From: Metarhizobium sp964253915
GTDB taxonomy: Bacteria; Pseudomonadota; Alphaproteobacteria; Rhizobiales; Rhizobiaceae
DNA: 64,000 nucleotides
Assembly: GCF_964253915.1 (NCBI RefSeq)
Contig: NZ_CAXUSG020000008.1
Span: 62,001-126,000 of the forward strand
Reading direction: 5' to 3'
This document shows positions 61,583 through 64,000 of this stretch, piece by piece; position 1 is the stretch's first letter; every line of letters starts with the position of its first letter. The notes beneath the pieces were generated by a model. It ran no database searches and had not been told where the DNA came from. It was given only the letters and a program-made list of their open reading frames with translations. A program made the translations under genes and the position numbers.

Positions 61583-62596
61583 ATGAAAAATCTGATGATC
61601 GATGGGACGATGACGCGCCGTCTGCTGCTGCAGGGGGCGGGCGCTGCGGCGCTGGTGGCGGCGCTCGGACTTCCCGCTTTCGCCAAGCCGAAGCCGATTG
61701 CCGTGGCGCTGGTCACGTCCGTACCGATCGAACAGCAGTGGATCAGCCGCCTGCATCTGGCGCTGAAGGCTGCGGAAGCGCGCGGCGACGTCACCTACGT
61801 CTACTCCGAAAACGTCGCCAACACCGATGCCGAGCGCGTCATCCGCGAATATGCCGAAGCCAAGAAGGATCTGATTATCGCCGAAGCTTTCGGTCTTGAG
61901 CGCGCCGCCCGCAAGATCGCCGAGGATTATCCCGATATCGCCTTCCTGATGGGCTCGTCCTTCCCGGAGCAGACGCCGAATTTTTCCGTCTTCGACAATT
62001 ACATCCAGGACGCCTCCTATCTCACCGGCATCGTCGCCGGCAAGGAAACCAAGTCGAACGTCATCGGCATGGTCGGCGGTTACGCCATTCCCGAGGTTAA
62101 CCGGTTGATGCAGGCCTTTATGGCCGGCGTGCTCTCCGTCAATGCGGACGCAAAATTCCTCGTTTCCTTCATCAACTCCTGGTACGACCCGCCGAAGGCC
62201 AAGGAAACCGCCTTTGCGATGATCGAGAAGGGCGCCGACGTGATGTATGCCGAACGTTTCGGCGTATCCGACGCCGCCAAGGAAAAAGGCATCAAGGCGA
62301 TCGGCAACGTTATCGACACCGCCGAGCAATATCCGGGCACGGTGATCGCCAGTGCGCTGTGGCACATGGAACCGTCGATCGACAAGGCGGTCAATGCCGT
62401 GCTGACCGACAGCTTCAAGGCCGAAAACTACGGTCCGCTCAGCCATATGGCCGCTGGCGGCTGTTCGCTGGCGCCGCTCGATCCCAAGCTGGTGCCGCAG
62501 GATGTCATCGATCTGGTCAAGGCCAAGGAAGCCGAGATCAAGGCTGGCACCTTCACGGTCGCCATCAATGACGAAGAGCCGAAATCCACCTTGTAA
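61583..62596 (+). CDS. BMP-family ABC transporter substrate-binding protein
   Basis: 337 residues. Twin-arginine-like signal (TRRLLLQGAGAAALVAALG, cleavage after AFA) then a PnrA/Bmp-type fold: PIAVALVTSVPIEQQWISRL, LIIAEAFGLERAARKIAEDY, ASYLTGIVAGKETKSNVIGM. Homologues bind nucleosides or related ligands for uptake. The ATPase gene follows, with a stem-loop between that could reduce read-through. Confidence 0.92.
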   Translation: MKNLMIDGTMTRRLLLQGAGAAALVAALGLPAFAKPKPIAVALVTSVPIEQQWISRLHLALKAAEARGDVTYVYSENVANTDAERVIREYAEAKKDLIIAEAFGLERAARKIAEDYPDIAFLMGSSFPEQTPNFSVFDNYIQDASYLTGIVAGKETKSNVIGMVGGYAIPEVNRLMQAFMAGVLSVNADAKFLVSFINSWYDPPKAKETAFAMIEKGADVMYAERFGVSDAAKEKGIKAIGNVIDTAEQYPGTVIASALWHMEPSIDKAVNAVLTDSFKAENYGPLSHMAAGGCSLAPLDPKLVPQDVIDLVKAKEAEIKAGTFTVAINDEEPKSTL

Positions 62597-62610
62597 TCGT
62601 CGCTGACGAG

Positions 62611-62654
62611 CCCGGTTCCGCCATTATCCTCCAGGGCGGGACCGGGATCTTTTT
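62611..62654 (+). terminator. Intercistronic hairpin between binding protein and ATPase
   Basis: CCCGGTTCCGCC pairs with GGCGGGACCGGG over 12 positions (one G-T), loop 12 bases, followed by ATCTTTTT. It looks like a partial terminator that would raise binding protein over ATPase. Confidence 0.65.
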
Positions 62655-62668
62655 CCGGTGGGAAGGCC

Positions 62669-64000
62669 ATGACGGACGAAAATCCGGTTGTTCTGGAACT
62701 GCGCGGTATTACCAAGCGCTTCGGGCCACTTGTCGCCAACGAGGCCATAGACCTTGTCATGCGCAAGGGTGAGATTTTGGCTCTGCTCGGCGAAAACGGC
62801 GCCGGCAAGACGACGCTGATGAACATCCTCTTCGGGCATTATGTCGCCGATGAGGGCGGGGTGTTTGTCGCCGACGGGGCAGGGGCGTTGCAGCCGCTGC
62901 CGCCCGGAAGTCCGCGTGCGGCGCTGGATGCCGGCATCGGCATGGTGCACCAGCATTTCGCGCTCGCCGAAAACCTCACCGTCATCGATAACATCACGCT
63001 CGGCACCGAGCCGCTGTTTCGTTTCAGCCGTGCCAACGCGGCGGCGCGGGCGAAGCTTGCCGGGCTGATGGAGAGGTCAGGCTTGAAGATCGATCTCGAC
63101 GCGCAGGTCTCACAGCTTTCGGTCGGGGAGCGCCAGCGCATCGAGATCCTCAAAGCATTGTATCGCGATGCCCGCATCCTCGTGCTCGATGAACCAACGG
63201 CGGTGTTGACGCCGCAGGAAAGCGACGGGCTGTTCGAGACGTTGCGCAGCCTGGCCGCGCACGGCCTTTCCGTCGTGTTCATTTCCCACAAGCTGCATGA
63301 AGTCGTGTCCGGCAGCGACCGCGTCGCGGTGCTGCGTGGCGGGCGCAAGGTGGCGGAAATCCCGACCAGGGGCAGCGACAAGGCGCAACTGGCCGAACTC
63401 ATGGTCGGCCGCGCTGTCAGCCGTTCGAAGCGCGAGCCGCGGGCACCGGGTGCGCCGGTGCTGATCCTCGCCGATGTTTCCGTTGGTGGGGCCAATATCC
63501 GGCAAAGACTGGAGAACGTTAGCCTGACGGTGCGCGAGGGCGAGATCCTCGGCATTGCCGGCGTTTCCGGTAATGGACAGACGGCGCTGGCGAATCTGTT
63601 GTCCGGCCTCGTGACGCCATCTTCCGGCACACTGTCGCTTGGCGGCAAGGTGTTGTCCCTCTTCGATCCGCAAAAAATCGTCGCTGCCGGTGTTGGCCGT
63701 ATACCGGAGGACCGGCATCATGAGGGCGCTGTCGGATCGATGACGATTGCCGAAAACATTGCGCTGGAGACCATCCGCAACCCGCGTTTCCAGCGTTTCG
63801 GTTTCCTGAAGTTCGGCGCCATCCGGGCGCGGGCGGAAGAGGCGATCAAGGCTTATGATATCCGTTGTCCCGGCCCGGATGCCGCGATCCGCCAGCTCTC
63901 CGGCGGCAATATGCAAAAGGCGATTTTGGCGCGGGCGCTGGATGACGAACCGCGACTGATCCTTGCCAACCAGCCGACGCGCGGGCTGGATGTCGGCGCC
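62669..64000 (+). CDS. ABC transporter ATP-binding protein, double-domain (cut by window end)
   Basis: About 444 residues visible. First nucleotide-binding domain with Walker A LLGENGAGKTTLMNILFG, signature LSVGERQRIEILKAL, Walker B ILVLDEPTAVLT; second domain has a variant Walker A IAGVSGNGQTALANLLSG (no Lys) and signature LSGGNMQKAILARAL, then runs off the end at ...RGLDVGA. This double layout is typical of BMP-partnered nucleoside and of sugar importers. The permeases should follow outside the window. Confidence 0.93.
   Translation, partial: MTDENPVVLELRGITKRFGPLVANEAIDLVMRKGEILALLGENGAGKTTLMNILFGHYVADEGGVFVADGAGALQPLPPGSPRAALDAGIGMVHQHFALAENLTVIDNITLGTEPLFRFSRANAAARAKLAGLMERSGLKIDLDAQVSQLSVGERQRIEILKALYRDARILVLDEPTAVLTPQESDGLFETLRSLAAHGLSVVFISHKLHEVVSGSDRVAVLRGGRKVAEIPTRGSDKAQLAELMVGRAVSRSKREPRAPGAPVLILADVSVGGANIRQRLENVSLTVREGEILGIAGVSGNGQTALANLLSGLVTPSSGTLSLGGKVLSLFDPQKIVAAGVGRIPEDRHHEGAVGSMTIAENIALETIRNPRFQRFGFLKFGAIRARAEEAIKAYDIRCPGPDAAIRQLSGGNMQKAILARALDDEPRLILANQPTRGLDVGA

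Overview
The window is high-GC chromosomal DNA from an alphaproteobacterium, most probably a Rhizobiaceae member (Rhizobium/Agrobacterium group). The case rests on the sqdBDC sulfolipid operon, the rkpK-lpsL pair, a 6S RNA beside zapA, a serC leader with twin hairpins, rhizobial-type flagellin and porins, and two full plus one half copy of a ~102-base palindromic intergenic repeat that looks like the rhizobial RIME element. No phage, insertion sequence, CRISPR array or rRNA was seen. Most of the DNA is core chromosome, with small accessory patches.

Layout. 1-10.3 kb: the start of 5-formyl-THF cyclo-ligase (cut by the window edge), a chemoreceptor, a NUDIX hydrolase, 6S RNA, zapA and a DUF4164 gene; divergent from these are tkt and gap, followed by a second, convergent chemoreceptor. 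10.4-14.6 kb: ruvC, ruvA and ruvB, with one VapBC-type toxin-antitoxin pair on each side of ruvA. This is the most unusual arrangement in the window. 14.6-18.5 kb: small genes and the sulfoquinovosyl diacylglycerol operon sqdB-sqdD-sqdC. 18.6-30.2 kb: the Tol-Pal envelope block ybgC-tolQ-tolR-tolA-tolB-pal-cpoB, then tilS, ftsH and glmM. 30.2-36 kb: a RIME-like repeat, two related outer-membrane beta-barrel genes, and serC-serA behind a leader RNA. 36-40 kb: chaC, a LysE exporter with an AraC regulator, a second RIME-like repeat, mnmA and tRNA-Met(CAT).

40-44.3 kb is an accessory-looking stretch: a flagellin with no flagellar neighbours, a convergent RTX/DUF4214 secreted protein, and several small exported proteins. 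44.3-52.6 kb: nadE, gnd, a cupin, an inositol-monophosphatase-like enzyme, a NUDIX gene with an unclear start, a VanZ-like protein, two hypotheticals and ppk2. 52.7-59.9 kb: a GGDEF-EAL protein, a CNNM/CBS (CorC-like) membrane protein, a PtsN paralogue, UDP-glucose dehydrogenase, UDP-glucuronate epimerase and a Ser/Thr-type phosphatase. 60-61.5 kb looks more AT-rich and holds a second DUF4214 protein and a hypothetical. The window ends in a BMP-type ABC transporter (binding protein plus the start of its ATPase).

How the parts fit: tkt, gap, gnd and serC-serA are central carbon and serine metabolism. Tol-Pal, glmM, sqdBDC, rkpK-lpsL and the porins build and maintain the envelope. RuvABC resolves Holliday junctions, and its genes are physically interleaved with toxin-antitoxin modules that appear to share an operator half-site.
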